A stretch of DNA of 64,000 bases from Streptomyces sp. MMBL 11-1 (GCF_028622875.1 NZ_CP117709.1:4963001-5027000); one strand, 5' to 3'; positions 1 to 10,468 are shown, counted from the first letter of the stretch. The notes: generated by a model not told the origin, from the sequence alone. Made by a program: numbers and translations.

Positions 1-944
1 TCAAGGGCCACACGGTCCACAAGGTGATGATCGCCGAGCTGTCCCCGGAGATCGAGGCGGAGTACTACGTCTCGTACCTCCTCGACCGCACCAACCGCAC
101 CTTCCTGGCCATGGCCTCGGTGCAGGGCGGCATGGACATCGAGGAGGTCGCGGAGAAGACCCCCGAGGCCCTCGCGAAGGTCCCGGTCAACGCCGTCGAC
201 GGGGTCGACATCGCCAAGGCCCGCGAGATCGTGGCCCAGGCGAAGTTCCCGGCCGACGTGGCCGAGGGCGTGGCCGAGGCCATGGTGACCCTGTGGGACA
301 CCTTCGTCGCCGAGGACGCGCTCCTCGTCGAGGTCAACCCGCTGGTGAAGACCAAGGACGGCCGGATCCTGGCCCTGGACGGCAAGGTGTCTCTCGACGA
401 GAACGCCGACTTCCGTCAGCCGGGTCACGAGGCGCTCGAGGACAAGGCCGCAGCCAACCCGCTCGAGGCTGCCGCCAAGGCCAAGAACCTCAACTACGTC
501 AAGCTCGACGGCGAGGTCGGCATCATCGGTAACGGTGCCGGTCTGGTCATGTCGACCCTGGACGTCGTCGCGTACGCCGGTGAGAACCACGGCAACGTGA
601 AGCCCGCCAACTTCCTCGACATCGGCGGCGGCGCCTCCGCGGAGGTCATGGCGAACGGCCTGGAGATCATCCTCGGCGACCCGGACGTCAAGTCCGTCTT
701 CGTCAACGTCTTCGGTGGCATCACCGCCTGTGACGAGGTCGCCAACGGCATCGTGCAGGCGCTCGCGCTGCTCGAGTCCAAGGGCGAGAAGGTCGAGAAG
801 CCGCTGGTCGTGCGTCTCGACGGCAACAACGCGGAGCTGGGTCGCAAGATCCTTTCCGACGCCAACCACCCGCTCGTGCAGCGCGTGGACACCATGGACG
901 GCGCGGCCGACAAGGCCGCCGAGCTCGCCGCGGCTGCGAAGTAA
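1..944 (+). CDS. sucC: Succinyl-CoA ligase (ADP-forming) beta subunit, 5'-truncated by window edge
   Basis: This is the beta subunit of succinyl-CoA synthetase, a TCA-cycle enzyme that conserves the succinyl-CoA thioester energy as ATP or GTP. The reading frame is open from base 3, with no start codon inside the window, so the N-terminal part of the ATP-grasp domain lies upstream. The visible part begins [20 protein letters not shown], which is typical SucC. It continues through the C-terminal ligase-CoA domain, with the glycine-rich [18 protein letters not shown] and the [10 protein letters not shown] stretch that faces the alpha-subunit active site. It ends 21 nt before sucD and is surely co-transcribed with it. 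Identification is secure; only the start is missing. Confidence 0.97.
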   Translation, partial: KGHTVHKVMIAELSPEIEAEYYVSYLLDRTNRTFLAMASVQGGMDIEEVAEKTPEALAKVPVNAVDGVDIAKAREIVAQAKFPADVAEGVAEAMVTLWDTFVAEDALLVEVNPLVKTKDGRILALDGKVSLDENADFRQPGHEALEDKAAANPLEAAAKAKNLNYVKLDGEVGIIGNGAGLVMSTLDVVAYAGENHGNVKPANFLDIGGGASAEVMANGLEIILGDPDVKSVFVNVFGGITACDEVANGIVQALALLESKGEKVEKPLVVRLDGNNAELGRKILSDANHPLVQRVDTMDGAADKAAELAAAAK

Positions 945-965
945 GGAAGAGGGACTCAGACCACC

Positions 966-1850
966 ATGGCTATCTTCCTCACCAAGGACAGCAAGGTCAT
1001 CGTCCAGGGGATGACCGGCGCGACGGGCATGAAGCACACCAAGCTCATGCTCGCCGACGGCACCAACATCGTCGGCGGCGTGAACCCGCGCAAGGCCGGC
1101 ACCTCCGTCGACTTCGACGGCACCGAGGTACCGGTCTTCGGCTCCGTCGCCGAGGCGATGGAGAAGACCGGCGCGAACGTGTCCGTCCTCTTCGTGCCGC
1201 CGGCCTTCTCGAAGGCCGCCGTCGTCGAGGCGATCGACGCCGAGATCCCGCTCGCCGTCGTGATCACCGAGGGCATCGCCGTCCACGACTCGGCCGCCTT
1301 CTGGGCGTACGCCGGCGCGAAGGGCAACAAGACCCGGATCATCGGCCCGAACTGCCCGGGTCTCATCACCCCCGGCCAGTCCAACGCCGGCATCATCCCG
1401 GGCGACATCACCAAGCCCGGCCGCATCGGTCTCGTGTCGAAGTCCGGCACGCTGACCTACCAGATGATGTACGAGCTCCGTGACATCGGCTTCTCGTCCG
1501 CCGTCGGCATCGGTGGCGACCCGGTCATCGGCACCACGCACATCGACGCCCTCGCGGCGTTCGAGGCGGACCCGGAGACCGACCTCATCGTGATGATCGG
1601 CGAGATCGGCGGCGACGCCGAGGAGCGTGCCGCCGACTTCATCGCGAAGAACGTCACCAAGCCGGTCGTCGGTTACGTCGCGGGCTTCACCGCCCCGGAG
1701 GGCAAGACCATGGGCCACGCCGGCGCCATCGTCTCCGGCTCCTCGGGCACCGCCCAGGCGAAGAAGGAGGCCCTTGAGGCCGCCGGCGTCAAGGTCGGCA
1801 AGACGCCGACCGAGACCGCCAAGCTGGCGCGCGAGATCCTCGGCGCCTGA
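966..1850 (+). CDS. sucD: Succinyl-CoA ligase alpha subunit
   Basis: This is the alpha subunit (294 aa) of succinyl-CoA synthetase. It binds CoA and carries the phosphohistidine intermediate. The N-terminal CoA-binding Rossmann domain shows [15 protein letters not shown], and the Cys-containing NCPG loop is present as [13 protein letters not shown]. The catalytic histidine is His251 in the motif [12 protein letters not shown]. The length is normal for the family. The ATG at 966 follows a GGAAGAGGGA ribosome-binding sequence and lies 21 nt after sucC. A perfect 20-bp hairpin follows, so sucCD ends here. Confidence 0.98.
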   Translation: MAIFLTKDSKVIVQGMTGATGMKHTKLMLADGTNIVGGVNPRKAGTSVDFDGTEVPVFGSVAEAMEKTGANVSVLFVPPAFSKAAVVEAIDAEIPLAVVITEGIAVHDSAAFWAYAGAKGNKTRIIGPNCPGLITPGQSNAGIIPGDITKPGRIGLVSKSGTLTYQMMYELRDIGFSSAVGIGGDPVIGTTHIDALAAFEADPETDLIVMIGEIGGDAEERAADFIAKNVTKPVVGYVAGFTAPEGKTMGHAGAIVSGSSGTAQAKKEALEAAGVKVGKTPTETAKLAREILGA

Positions 1851-1880
1851 CGCCGTCGGTCAGGCGGCGGAGACACGCTG

Positions 1881-1936
1881 CGAACGGCCCGGGCCCGCAC
1901 TTCCTGTGATGCAGGGGTGCGGGCCCGGGCCGTTCG
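1881..1936. terminator. Perfect 20-bp hairpin after sucCD, shared with the convergent gene
   Basis: The arms 1881-1900 and 1917-1936 are exact reverse complements with a 16-nt loop. The hairpin lies between sucD (+) and the convergent HTH gene (-), so it can stop transcription in both directions. There is no U-tract, as is usual in Streptomyces. Confidence 0.9.
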
Positions 1937-1981
1937 AGTACGCGCCTGCCGCCCGGGTGACGGCCCGGTCCGCGTGACGGC

Positions 1982-3286
1982 TCATCGCAGCTGCGGGACC
2001 AGCCGCTCCGGGCCGTGCGCCAGCTGCTCGCGCAGCGTCTTCTGGAGCTCCAGGTCCTGCGCGGTGAGCTTCTGCGGACCACCGCGGGGCGGTACGCCCC
2101 CGACCCGCTCGCCGGGGGAGATCGGCGGCTCGTAGTGGGTGGGCGCGGTGTACAGGGTCAGCCCGGTGACGGCGATGAGGAGCGCGACGCCCACGATGGC
2201 GGCCCGCGTCCACAGCCGGGCCCTGTCCTCGCTGCCGGTGCGCACGGCCCGGGCCGGCCGCGGTACGGGAACGTGCTCGGCGCGCGCGAGGCCGCCGAGC
2301 CGGTCGTGCAGCAGGGCCGACTGCTCGGCGGGCGAGCCGGCGGCCGCGAGTTCGGGAAGGCGCTCGGCGACGGCCGCGCGGGCGGTCATCAGACGGCCCG
2401 CCGCCGCCGGGGTGCTGGCCTCCGTCTCGGCCGCGGTCTCCGGGAGGTCCAGGCCGACCCCGTCGTACAGGAGGAGCGTGCGCCGGTAGGCCGGGGGCAG
2501 GTCGAGCAGCGCGCCGAACAGCGCCTGCTTCCCCGGCTCGGTGGGCGGGGCGTCGGGGTGCCGGTGCGCGCGGCGCAGCCGGTGCCAGGGGGACATCGCG
2601 TACTCGTACGCCGCCGCGCGCACCCAGCCGGCCGGGTCCCGGTCGACGGCCACCTCGGGCCAGCGGTGCCAGGCCAGTTCGAAGGCGCGCTCGACGGACT
2701 CGCGGGCCAGGGCGCGGCGGCCGGTCAGCAGGTAGGCCTGCCGGACGAGGCCGGGGGCGGTGCGGGTGTACAGCTCGTCGAACGCCTCGGCGGGGGAGAG
2801 GCATCGCCCTTCCTTCTCCGCCTGCTTGTCCGCCTCCGCCGCCGCCTCCTTCTCCGCCTCCTTCGCCCCTTCCGCCTCCGCACGGGTGCCCGTGGCCGTA
2901 ACCGCCTCCGCCCGCACCGTCGGCTTCACCTCCGGAACGGCTTGGGGGCGGGCTTCCGGAGCGGCTTCGGGAAGGGGTTCCGGCGTGGCTTCCGCAGCGG
3001 GGGCCGGGAGGGGCTCCGGAGCCGTCGGCGTCGGAGCCGCCACGGCCGGGGGCGGTGGCGCGGCGGGCGCCTCCGGCCCGGGGGCGATGAGCTTCGCGTA
3101 CAGCGCGCGCTTGCGCCCGCGCGGGCTCGTGCGCCCCGTCTCCCAGGAGCGCACGGTGGCGCGCGTGACGCCGACGGCCGCCGCTACCTGTTCCTCGCTC
3201 AGTGACTTCGCCTCGCGCAGTCTGCGGCGCTCCTTGGGGGAGGGCAGCGGCGGCGCGGCGGCCTCGTCGGTCGTGCTCCGGGTCAT
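1982..3286 (-). CDS. HTH (XRE-like) protein with sigma-70-like domain and C-terminal membrane anchor
   Basis: This is a 434-aa conserved actinobacterial protein of unknown role. Residues about 17-60 form an XRE-type helix-turn-helix (LSEEQVAAAVGVTRATVRSWETGR). A long Pro/Ala/Glu-rich linker follows (about 65-160). Residues about 163-315 resemble an ECF sigma factor: AEAFDELYTRTAPGLVRQAY like region 2, and LLDLPPAYRRTLLLYDGVGL like region 4. A single membrane helix (about 365-385, AAIVGVALLIAVTGLTLY) precedes a short tail. The frame is open to 3349, but the ATG at 3286 is preferred because the HTH follows directly and the upstream residues look non-coding. It is convergent with sucD. A role as a membrane-tethered regulator is inference. 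Confidence 0.8.
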   Translation of the reverse strand: MTRSTTDEAAAPPLPSPKERRRLREAKSLSEEQVAAAVGVTRATVRSWETGRTSPRGRKRALYAKLIAPGPEAPAAPPPPAVAAPTPTAPEPLPAPAAEATPEPLPEAAPEARPQAVPEVKPTVRAEAVTATGTRAEAEGAKEAEKEAAAEADKQAEKEGRCLSPAEAFDELYTRTAPGLVRQAYLLTGRRALARESVERAFELAWHRWPEVAVDRDPAGWVRAAAYEYAMSPWHRLRRAHRHPDAPPTEPGKQALFGALLDLPPAYRRTLLLYDGVGLDLPETAAETEASTPAAAGRLMTARAAVAERLPELAAAGSPAEQSALLHDRLGGLARAEHVPVPRPARAVRTGSEDRARLWTRAAIVGVALLIAVTGLTLYTAPTHYEPPISPGERVGGVPPRGGPQKLTAQDLELQKTLREQLAHGPERLVPQLR

Positions 3287-3394
3287 GGACGACCCCCGGC
3301 AGCGCCGCACTGGGTGAAAAAGTACATAAACGTATATTGAGCGACACAACGGCTGTTAGCGCGTTACGCGATATAAGCGCGTGTCGTTGGCAGC

Positions 3395-5242
3395 ATGGGC
3401 CGCGTGACCCAAATGACGCAGCGCGGCCCGAAGGCGACGGCCGAGCGGAACCGCACCCTGGCCCTGGCCTCCGCCCTGGTGCGGGGAGCCGTCGCCGCCG
3501 GACTCGGCCTCGGGGCGTTGGCCGTGCTGGTCATGGTGGTGTGGATCAGCTCCCCGTACCCCGACAGCGGACCGGGCGGGGCACTGCGTGCGGCGGCCGG
3601 GATCTGGCTGCTCGCGCACGGCGCGGGACTCGTGCGGCCCGACACCCTGAGCGGCGTTCCCGCCCCCGTCGGCGTGGTGCCGTTGCTGCTCGTCGTGGGC
3701 CCGGTCTGGCTGGCGCATCGCGCGGCACGCGATGCGGCGGTGCCGGAGGACGGTCGGCCCAGGCCTTCACCGGCGGGCGCGTTCTGCGCGGTGACCGCGG
3801 GATACCTGCTGGTCGTGGCGGGGGCTGCGGCCTGGGCGAGGGACGGTTCGCTGCGCCCGGACGCGGACACGCTGGTGTTCCCGGTGGCGCTGGTGGTGGC
3901 CGGTGCGGCGGCGGCCGGGGTGTGGACGGCGGCCGGGCGGCCACTCGGGCCCCTGCCGTCCTGGTCGCCCCTGGCGCTTCAGGAGGCGATCGCGCGGACG
4001 CTCTTCCGCGACCGGGCCGAGGCGGCGTGCCGGTCGGCGGCGGTGGGCGTGACGGTGCTGCTCGGCGGCGGTGCGCTGCTGGTCGCGGTGGCGCTCGGCC
4101 GGAACGCGGGGGCGGCGCAGGACGCGTTCCTGGGGCTCGCGGGCGACTGGCCGGGGCGGTTCGCCGTGCTCCTGCTGGCCGCCTCGCTGGTGCCGAACGC
4201 CGCGTTGTGGGGAGCGTCGTACGGGCTCGGACCCGGCTTCTCGCTCGGTACGGGAGCCACCGCCACCCCGCTGGGCCTCGACGGTACCCCGACGGCGCCC
4301 TCCTTCCCCCTGCTGGCGGCCGTGCCGGACCAGGGGCCGGGCTCCCCGCTGTACGGGGCGGCCCTGGCGGTGCCGGTGGCGGCCGGGCTGGCGGTCGCCT
4401 GGTTCACCGCCCGCAGGGCCGTGCCCGCCGACGCGCCCCGTGCTCACGCGTGGGGCCGCCGCGAGACGGTGCTGGTGACCCTGCTCGCCGCGCTGGGGTG
4501 CGGTGCCGTGACGGCGCTGCTCACGGCGGTGGCCGGCGGGCCGCTCGGTACCGGGGCGCTGCGGGAGTTCGGCCCGGTGTGGTGGCTGGCCGGCCCGGCG
4601 GCGCTGGCGTGGACCGCGGGCATCGGCGTACCGGCGGTCCTGCTGCTGCGCCGGTGGCGACTGCGTACCCCGGGCTGGGCCTGGCGCAGGGACGTACCGG
4701 AAGGGGATGGACCTCCGTTGACGGCGGCGGCAACAGCAGCGGCCACAGCGAAGGCGGCGGGACCGACAGCGGCCGAGGACGAGGAAGTGCAGGCGGGGGC
4801 CGTCATCGGGCGCCCGCGCCGCTGGTGGGCGCCGTGGCGTGGGCGGGGGAGGAAGGCGGGCGCGTCCGGCGATGCGGCGCCGGGCGGTTACGCGGCACGC
4901 GCCGCTTCCTCCGTTCCGGCCCCCGGGGCGGCCCTCGTTCCGGCCGCCGGTACTCCGGCCGGCGCGGCCGGAACGGCCGGCCCCGGGGCGGGGCGGGGCG
5001 ACGCGGGGTTCGAGCCGTACGACTTCCTGCCGACCGACCCGTGGCACGGAAAAGACTTCAGGGAGGCCCGTTGGGCCTCCCTGAAGCAGGGTTCCGGCGG
5101 ACTGATGGCCGACTTTCCCGCTGGTTCGACTGATCCAGCTGATTCAACTGATCCAGCTGGTTCGACTGATCCAGTCGGTCCGACTTCAACTGATCCAGCT
5201 GACTCCACGGGCCCGGCTGACTCCACGGGCGGGTCCGGCTGA
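3395..5242 (+). CDS. DUF6350 / PerM-like multi-pass membrane protein
   Basis: This is a 615-aa integral membrane protein with about 8-10 hydrophobic segments between residues 20 and 430, beginning [21 protein letters not shown] charged, low-complexity cytoplasmic tail follows. The position directly upstream of purN-purH, close to sucCD, matches M. tuberculosis PerM (Rv0955), which supports cell division in that organism; transferring that role here is inference. The tail contains [20 protein letters not shown], a segment probably conserved. The last 35 residues are degenerate DSTDPA repeats encoded by an 18-bp tandem repeat, which also runs slightly past the stop. Start: ATG 3395; a later in-frame start is possible. 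Confidence 0.82.
   Translation: MGRVTQMTQRGPKATAERNRTLALASALVRGAVAAGLGLGALAVLVMVVWISSPYPDSGPGGALRAAAGIWLLAHGAGLVRPDTLSGVPAPVGVVPLLLVVGPVWLAHRAARDAAVPEDGRPRPSPAGAFCAVTAGYLLVVAGAAAWARDGSLRPDADTLVFPVALVVAGAAAAGVWTAAGRPLGPLPSWSPLALQEAIARTLFRDRAEAACRSAAVGVTVLLGGGALLVAVALGRNAGAAQDAFLGLAGDWPGRFAVLLLAASLVPNAALWGASYGLGPGFSLGTGATATPLGLDGTPTAPSFPLLAAVPDQGPGSPLYGAALAVPVAAGLAVAWFTARRAVPADAPRAHAWGRRETVLVTLLAALGCGAVTALLTAVAGGPLGTGALREFGPVWWLAGPAALAWTAGIGVPAVLLLRRWRLRTPGWAWRRDVPEGDGPPLTAAATAAATAKAAGPTAAEDEEVQAGAVIGRPRRWWAPWRGRGRKAGASGDAAPGGYAARAASSVPAPGAALVPAAGTPAGAAGTAGPGAGRGDAGFEPYDFLPTDPWHGKDFREARWASLKQGSGGLMADFPAGSTDPADSTDPAGSTDPVGPTSTDPADSTGPADSTGGSG
5121..5235 (+). repeat. Degenerate 18-bp tandem repeat at the 3' end of the DUF6350 gene
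   Basis: Copies of a unit like ACTGATCCAGCTGRTTCG are repeated head to tail and encode D/A-S-T-D-P-A repeats. More diverged GACTCCACGGGCCCGGCT copies follow and continue past the stop codon. Slippage here would change the length of the tail. Confidence 0.8.
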
Positions 5243-5361
5243 CTCCACGGGGCCGGCTGGTCCCCCGGGGCCGGCTGACCCCCCGGATGCGGCTGTCCCC
5301 ACCGATGCCGCCGCGGGCCGCCCCGCGCCGAGGCCCGATCCGGAGCCGGGGCGCCGGTGAC

Positions 5362-6321
5362 CTACTCCTTGACGCCGAAGAACGGCTCCAGCGGCTTCGG
5401 CAGCTGGTCGTTGCAGGCCAGCGCGCCGGTCCTGGTCAGGGCGTCGTCCACGCAGGTGTAGTAGTCGCGGTAGACGAGTTGCACGGTGAACGTGGTCGCC
5501 ACGATGAGCAGCGCCAGCAGGCCGGTCACCAGGCCGCTCACCGCCGCCGTGGTCTGCTGCCTGCTGCTGACGCCCTGCGACGCGGCGGGCGTGGGCGCGG
5601 TGGGCGAGGCTCCGGAGACGTCGCCCGCCGTGGCTCCCGTGCCGGTCCCGGTCCCCGCGGCGGTTCCCGCCGCCCCGGAGCCGTCGGCCGCCGTACGGTC
5701 CGTCGCGGAGGCGTTCCCCGGCGGGGTGCGGAGCGCGCTGATCGCCCAGTACGTCGCGAGCGCGCCCAGCAGCAGGGCGAGCTCCGAGAATTCGAAGAGG
5801 GCGAAGAAGAAGGCCCACATACCGCCGAGCACCGCGTAGCGGGCGCGCCGCTGTGCGGGGTCGGTGGGGTCCCAGCGCAGTCCGCCCGGACCGCCGCGCT
5901 CGGGTCCGCCCTTGCCTCCCGGGCCGCCGGAGCCGTTCCCGCCGGGGCCGCCGCCGAAGCCGCCGTTGCCCCGGCCGGGCTGCTTGCTGCTCCACTGGCT
6001 GCCCCACGCCGGGCGGTCCCCGCTGGAGCCGCTCCCGTCGGACCCGCCGTTCCCGTCCGACCCCTCCGGCCCGTCGGTCCCGGCGGGGCGGCGCGGCTGC
6101 CACGGCTGGTCAGGACGGTCCGCGGGCGGTGCCGCGAACGGGTTGTCCTCCTGCGGCTTCCCGGCGGAGCCGGACGCCGGTGCGGATCCCGAGGAGGACC
6201 CCGGCGAGGAGGACCCCGGAGGGGAGGAGTCCGGCGAAGAGGGCCGGCGTTCCCGCATCAGCGGAGCGGACCGCTCGGGCAGGGGGAAGCGGAAGGCGGT
6301 GCGACGGCGTCGGTCCGGCAT
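5362..6321 (-). CDS. Conserved hypothetical membrane protein
   Basis: This 319-aa protein is of unknown function. Residues 1-150 are a disordered Pro/Ser/Gly-rich region. Two hydrophobic hairpins follow: about 166-200 (VLGGMWAFFFALFEFSELAL) and about 262-290 (VSGLVTGLLALLIVATTFTV). The C-terminal segment YYTCVDDALTRTGALACNDQ has two cysteines that could pair outside the membrane. The ATG at 6321 begins MPDRRRRTAFRFPLPERSAP; later starts are possible. It is divergent from purN and convergent with the DUF6350 gene. Pathway-level inference is not justified. Confidence 0.75.
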   Translation of the reverse strand: MPDRRRRTAFRFPLPERSAPLMRERRPSSPDSSPPGSSSPGSSSGSAPASGSAGKPQEDNPFAAPPADRPDQPWQPRRPAGTDGPEGSDGNGGSDGSGSSGDRPAWGSQWSSKQPGRGNGGFGGGPGGNGSGGPGGKGGPERGGPGGLRWDPTDPAQRRARYAVLGGMWAFFFALFEFSELALLLGALATYWAISALRTPPGNASATDRTAADGSGAAGTAAGTGTGTGATAGDVSGASPTAPTPAASQGVSSRQQTTAAVSGLVTGLLALLIVATTFTVQLVYRDYYTCVDDALTRTGALACNDQLPKPLEPFFGVKE

Positions 6322-6582
6322 GTGGTGAACGTCTTCCCCATCTCGTCATGTCCGCCCGTAGGACGGTTCGTCCGCCCGGTGGACGGCTCGCTGTCCCCTG
6401 ACGCTACCTCCCGGTCACGCCCCCGTCCCGTGGGGGCCGTCGGGTGTGCCGGTATCGTTGCTGACGGTCGACTCGTTCGTAGGGTTCCCCGTATCGGGTG
6501 AGGCGATACTTTCGTACGACCCTACAAAGAGCATGCCGTACCTGCGCCATCATGCGGTCATCACGTGAGAAAGGGCCCCGAC
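6322..6582. promoter_or_regulatory. Divergent promoter region upstream of purN
   Basis: This 261-bp gap separates the membrane-protein gene (-) from purN (+). It holds an inverted repeat, GTAGGGT at about 6479 and ACCCTAC ending at about 6526, and no open gene. It probably contains the purNH promoter and possibly a leader hairpin. I could not fit it to a known riboswitch. Confidence 0.4.
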
Positions 6583-7239
6583 GTGGCCTCCCCGCCCCCC
6601 TCCGCCTCTCCCGCCCGGCTGGTCGTGCTGGTCTCCGGATCGGGTACGAATCTCCAGGCCCTGCTCGACGCCATCGGCGACGACCCGGCGGCGTACGGGG
6701 CGCGGATCGTCGCCGTCGGCGCGGACCGCGACGGCACCAGTGGCGTGGAGCGCGCGGAGCGGGCCGGAATCCCCACCTTCGTGTGCAGGCTCAAGGACCA
6801 CGCGACCCGCGCCGAGTGGGACGAGGCGCTCACCGCACAGGTCGCCGCGCACCGCCCGGACCTCGTCGTCTCCGCCGGCTTCATGAAGATCGTCGGCCCT
6901 GCGTTCCTCGCCGCGTTCGGCGGCCGGACCGTCAACACCCACCCCGCCCTGCTGCCCAGCTTTCCCGGTGCCCACGGAGTGCGTGACGCGCTCGCGTACG
7001 GCGTGAAGGTCACCGGCTGCACCGTCCACTTCGTCGACGACGGCGTCGACACCGGTCCGATCATCGCGCAGGGCGTGGTCGAGGTGACCGAGGAGGACAC
7101 CCCGGAGGGTGAAGCCGCCCTCCATGAACGGATCAAGGAAGTCGAGCGCTCGCTGCTCGTCGAGGCCGTGGGGCGGATCGCCCGTGACGGCCATCGCATT
7201 GAGGGACGAAAGGTTCATCTCGGTCATGTCGGTGAATAA
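6583..7239 (+). CDS. purN: Phosphoribosylglycinamide formyltransferase
   Basis: This is GAR transformylase (218 aa), the third step of de novo purine synthesis; it uses 10-formyl-THF. The N-terminal motif [19 protein letters not shown] binds the phosphoribosyl substrate. The catalytic segment [20 protein letters not shown] contains the conserved Asn/His pair, and the Asp is in [13 protein letters not shown]. The GTG at 6583 is chosen because AGAAAGGG lies 8 nt upstream; an upstream GTG at 6565 would add six residues. It overlaps purH by 14 nt, which implies translational coupling. Confidence 0.96.
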   Translation: MASPPPSASPARLVVLVSGSGTNLQALLDAIGDDPAAYGARIVAVGADRDGTSGVERAERAGIPTFVCRLKDHATRAEWDEALTAQVAAHRPDLVVSAGFMKIVGPAFLAAFGGRTVNTHPALLPSFPGAHGVRDALAYGVKVTGCTVHFVDDGVDTGPIIAQGVVEVTEEDTPEGEAALHERIKEVERSLLVEAVGRIARDGHRIEGRKVHLGHVGE

Positions 7240-8779
7240 GCCCATCCGCCGCGCTCTGGTCAGTGTCTACGACAAGACGGGGCTCGAAGACCTCGCCCGC
7301 GGCCTGCACGAGGCGGGCGTCGAACTCGTCTCCACCGGCTCCACCGCCGGGAGGATCGCCGCCGCCGGAGTGCCGGTCACCAAGGTCGAGGAGCTCACCG
7401 GTTTCCCCGAGTGCCTGGACGGCCGGGTCAAGACGCTGCACCCCCGCGTCCACGCCGGCATCCTCGCCGACCTCCGTCTCGACGCCCACCGCGAGCAGCT
7501 CGCCGAGCTCGGCGTCGAGCCCTTCGACCTGGTCGTGGTGAACCTCTACCCGTTCAAGGAGACGGTCGCCTCGGGCGCCTCCGACGACGCGTGCGTCGAG
7601 CAGATCGACATCGGCGGTCCCTCGATGGTCCGCGCCGCCGCCAAGAACCACCCGTCGGTCGCCGTCGTCACGAGCCCCGGGCGGTACGCCGACGTCCTCG
7701 CGGCCGTGAAGGCGGGCGGCTTCGACCTGACCGCCCGCAAGCGGCTCGCCGCCGAGGCCTTCCAGCACACCGCCGCGTACGACGTCGCCGTTGCCTCCTG
7801 GTTCGCGGCGGACTACGCCGCCGACGGCGACTCGGGCCTCCCCGAGTTCCTCGGTGACACCTTCACGCGCAAGAACGTCCTGCGCTACGGCGAGAACCCG
7901 CACCAGCCGGCCGCGCTCTACACCTCCGGCGACGGCGGTCTCGCCGAGGCCGAGCAGCTGCACGGCAAGGAGATGTCCTACAACAACTACACGGACACCG
8001 ACGCCGCCCGCCGCGCCGCCTACGACCACGCCGAGCCCTGCGTCGCGATCATCAAGCACGCCAACCCGTGCGGCATCGCCATCGCCGACGACGTCGCGAC
8101 CGCACACCGCAACGCGCACGCCTGCGACCCGCTCTCCGCGTTCGGCGGCGTCATCGCGGTCAACCGGCCGGTCACCGTGGAGATGGCCGAGCAGGTCGCG
8201 GAGATCTTCACCGAGGTCATCGTCGCCCCGGCGTACGAGGACGGCGCGGTCGAGGTGCTGGCCCGCAAGAAGAACATCCGCGTGCTGCGCGCCCCCGAGG
8301 CCCCGGCCTCCGCGTTCGAGGTGAAGCCGATCGACGGCGGCGCGCTGCTCCAGGTCGCCGACCGCCTCCAGGCCGACGGCGACGACCCGGCCAACTGGAC
8401 GCTCGCCACCGGCGACGCGCTCTCCGAGGCCGAGCTGAAGGAGCTGGCCTTCGCCTGGAAGGCGTCCCGGGCCGTCAAGTCCAACGCGATCCTCCTCGCC
8501 AAGGGCGGCGCCTCGGTCGGCGTCGGCATGGGCCAGGTCAACCGGGTGGACTCCGCGAAGCTCGCCGTCGAGCGGGCGGGTGCGGAGCGGGCAGCCGGTT
8601 CGTACGCCGCGTCCGACGCGTTCTTCCCGTTCCCCGACGGTCTGGAGATCCTCACGGCCGCCGGCGTCAAGGCCGTCGCGCAGCCCGGCGGATCCGTCCG
8701 CGACGAACTGGTGATCGAGGCCGCGAAGAAGGCCGGCGTGACGATGTACTTCACGGGCACGCGCCACTTCTTCCACTGA
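7226..8779 (+). CDS. purH: Bifunctional AICAR formyltransferase / IMP cyclohydrolase
   Basis: PurH (517 aa) catalyses the last two steps of IMP synthesis. The N-terminal MGS-like cyclohydrolase domain has [15 protein letters not shown]. The C-terminal AICAR transformylase domain has [13 protein letters not shown] and the catalytic Lys-His motif [11 protein letters not shown]. The conserved end, [11 protein letters not shown], is intact. The ATG at 7226 overlaps purN; a GTG six bases on is also in frame. The order purN-purH is the standard actinobacterial pair, and FolD, encoded 2.7 kb away, supplies the same formyl-THF pool. Confidence 0.97.
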   Translation: MSVNKPIRRALVSVYDKTGLEDLARGLHEAGVELVSTGSTAGRIAAAGVPVTKVEELTGFPECLDGRVKTLHPRVHAGILADLRLDAHREQLAELGVEPFDLVVVNLYPFKETVASGASDDACVEQIDIGGPSMVRAAAKNHPSVAVVTSPGRYADVLAAVKAGGFDLTARKRLAAEAFQHTAAYDVAVASWFAADYAADGDSGLPEFLGDTFTRKNVLRYGENPHQPAALYTSGDGGLAEAEQLHGKEMSYNNYTDTDAARRAAYDHAEPCVAIIKHANPCGIAIADDVATAHRNAHACDPLSAFGGVIAVNRPVTVEMAEQVAEIFTEVIVAPAYEDGAVEVLARKKNIRVLRAPEAPASAFEVKPIDGGALLQVADRLQADGDDPANWTLATGDALSEAELKELAFAWKASRAVKSNAILLAKGGASVGVGMGQVNRVDSAKLAVERAGAERAAGSYAASDAFFPFPDGLEILTAAGVKAVAQPGGSVRDELVIEAAKKAGVTMYFTGTRHFFH

Positions 8780-8797
8780 CCGCCCCGGCGTACCCCC

Positions 8798-8830
8798 GGT
8801 GGCCGCACCTCGTCCAGGGGTGCGGCCACC
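8798..8830. terminator. Hairpin terminator after purNH
   Basis: The 12-bp arms GGTGGCCGCACC (8798-8809) and GGTGCGGCCACC (8819-8830) pair perfectly with a 9-nt loop, 19 nt after the purH stop. Confidence 0.88.
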
Positions 8831-8926
8831 GTCGTGTCCGTCGTACGGAATCCGCTCGCCGCTCTGTTCTAATGACACGGCCGTGGCCAACCCACGGCCG
8901 TACCCATCCCAGCGGGAGCAGCCACC

Positions 8927-10468
8927 GTGCTTGAGCTGAACAAGAGTGGAACGGACGACCGGCCGGGGCCGGGCCACCTGCCCGCCCAGGACCCGGGGCC
9001 CGATGCCGCCCCGGCCACCCGCCCGGCCGGCGACGCCCCGAGTGCGGCCGGAGCCGCCGAACGCGTCCCCCTGCGCCCGTACCTCATCGCCGGCGCGATC
9101 CTGTGCGCGCTCTACTTCCTCTACTCGTACTTCCAGTACAGCCGCTTCGGATCACCCTCCTGGGACCTGGGCATCTTCGAGCAGGAGGTCCGGGCGTACG
9201 CCGGGTTCGACGCCCCGGTCGTCGACATCAAGGGCCCCGGATATCTGATCCTCGGCGACCACTTCTCGCCGATCGTGGCGCTGCTGGCACCGCTGTACTG
9301 GCTGTGGCCGTCGGCCGAGTCCCTGCTGTTCGCCCAGGCCGCGCTGTTCGCGCTGGGAGCGGTCATCGTCGGCCGCACCGCCCAGCAGCTTCTCGGCGGG
9401 CGCTCCGGGCTCTGCGTCACCGTCGCGTACGGGCTCTCCTGGGGGATCCAGGAAGCGGTCAAGGCCGACTTCCACGAGATCGCGTTCGCCGTACCGCTGC
9501 TGGCCCTCGTCTGCCGGGCCCTGCTCCTGGAGCGGTACACGGCCGCGCTCCTGTGGTCGCTCCCCCTGGTCCTCGTCAAGGAGGACCTGGGCGCCACCGT
9601 GGCGGTCGTCGGCTTCCTGCTCTTCGTGCACGGCCGCCGGCTCCAGGGCGCGCTGCTCGCCGCCTTCGGGGTCGCCGCCTTCGTCGTCACGCTCATGGTC
9701 CTCATCCCGGCGGCCAGCAGCGCGGGCACCTACGACTACTGGCAGAAGATCGACAAGAACGGCGAGCAGGACGTCTCGATGCTGGACTCCGTCCTCGGCG
9801 TCCTCAACTCCTCCGTCAAGATCGAGATGCTGGTCTTCCTGCTCGGCATCACCGCGTTCATGGCGCTGCGTTCACCGCTGACGCTGCTGATCGTGCCCAC
9901 GCTCGGCTGGCGGCTGCTCTCGCAGGACAGCAACCACTGGGGCATGGTCTGGCACTACAGCGCGATCCTCATGCCGGTCCTCTTCCTCGCGCTGGCCGAC
10001 GGCGTCCGCCGCAGCCGCGGTTCGGACCGGCCCTGGCTCGCCTCGTACGCGAAGGTCGCCGTGCCCGTCGCCGCCGCGATCGCCGTCGCGATGACCCAGC
10101 ACCTGCCCCTGCGCGATCTGCTGCGCCCGGAGACCTACCGCACCGACGACGCCCGCAGCCAGGCCGCCCGGGCGGCGCTCGACGTCATCCCGGCCGGGGC
10201 GCGGGTCGAGACGGACATCACGCTGATGGCGCACCTCACCTCCGACCGCACCGTCTACTGGATCGGCGGAGCCCCGGGCACCGCACCCGACATCGTCGCC
10301 ATCAACCTGGACTTCGGCTGGTCCCGCCCGATCCAGGACCCGGTGGCGTACGCCGAGCAGCTGCACCCCGAGGCGTCCTACCGGCTCAAGCACCAGGGCG
10401 GCAGCTTCGTGGTGATGGAGCGCACCTCACCGGAGCCGGCGGAGATCCCGGGCGTCCGGGGCGACTGA
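8927..10468 (+). CDS. DUF2079 multi-pass membrane protein
   Basis: This 513-aa membrane protein of the DUF2079 family is distantly related in layout to GT-C-type glycosyltransferases. After a disordered 45-residue N-terminus come about ten hydrophobic segments, beginning YLIAGAILCALYFLYSY. The family signature is in the first outside loop: SPSWDLGIFEQEVRAYAGFD and ILGDHFSPIVAL, with WDLGIFEQ and the Asp-His pair. The GTG at 8927 follows GGGAGCA. The substrate is unknown; a lipid-linked sugar transfer role would be inference from fold only. It ends inside a 21-bp tandem repeat. Confidence 0.85.
   Translation: MLELNKSGTDDRPGPGHLPAQDPGPDAAPATRPAGDAPSAAGAAERVPLRPYLIAGAILCALYFLYSYFQYSRFGSPSWDLGIFEQEVRAYAGFDAPVVDIKGPGYLILGDHFSPIVALLAPLYWLWPSAESLLFAQAALFALGAVIVGRTAQQLLGGRSGLCVTVAYGLSWGIQEAVKADFHEIAFAVPLLALVCRALLLERYTAALLWSLPLVLVKEDLGATVAVVGFLLFVHGRRLQGALLAAFGVAAFVVTLMVLIPAASSAGTYDYWQKIDKNGEQDVSMLDSVLGVLNSSVKIEMLVFLLGITAFMALRSPLTLLIVPTLGWRLLSQDSNHWGMVWHYSAILMPVLFLALADGVRRSRGSDRPWLASYAKVAVPVAAAIAVAMTQHLPLRDLLRPETYRTDDARSQAARAALDVIPAGARVETDITLMAHLTSDRTVYWIGGAPGTAPDIVAINLDFGWSRPIQDPVAYAEQLHPEASYRLKHQGGSFVVMERTSPEPAEIPGVRGD

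Noticed and set aside
1860..3347. Long overlapping open frames on both strands (1860-3347, 2015-3205 and similar)
   Set aside because: They are out-of-phase shadows of the HTH/sigma-like gene: Arg/Pro/Gly-rich, with no domain and wrong codon-position GC.
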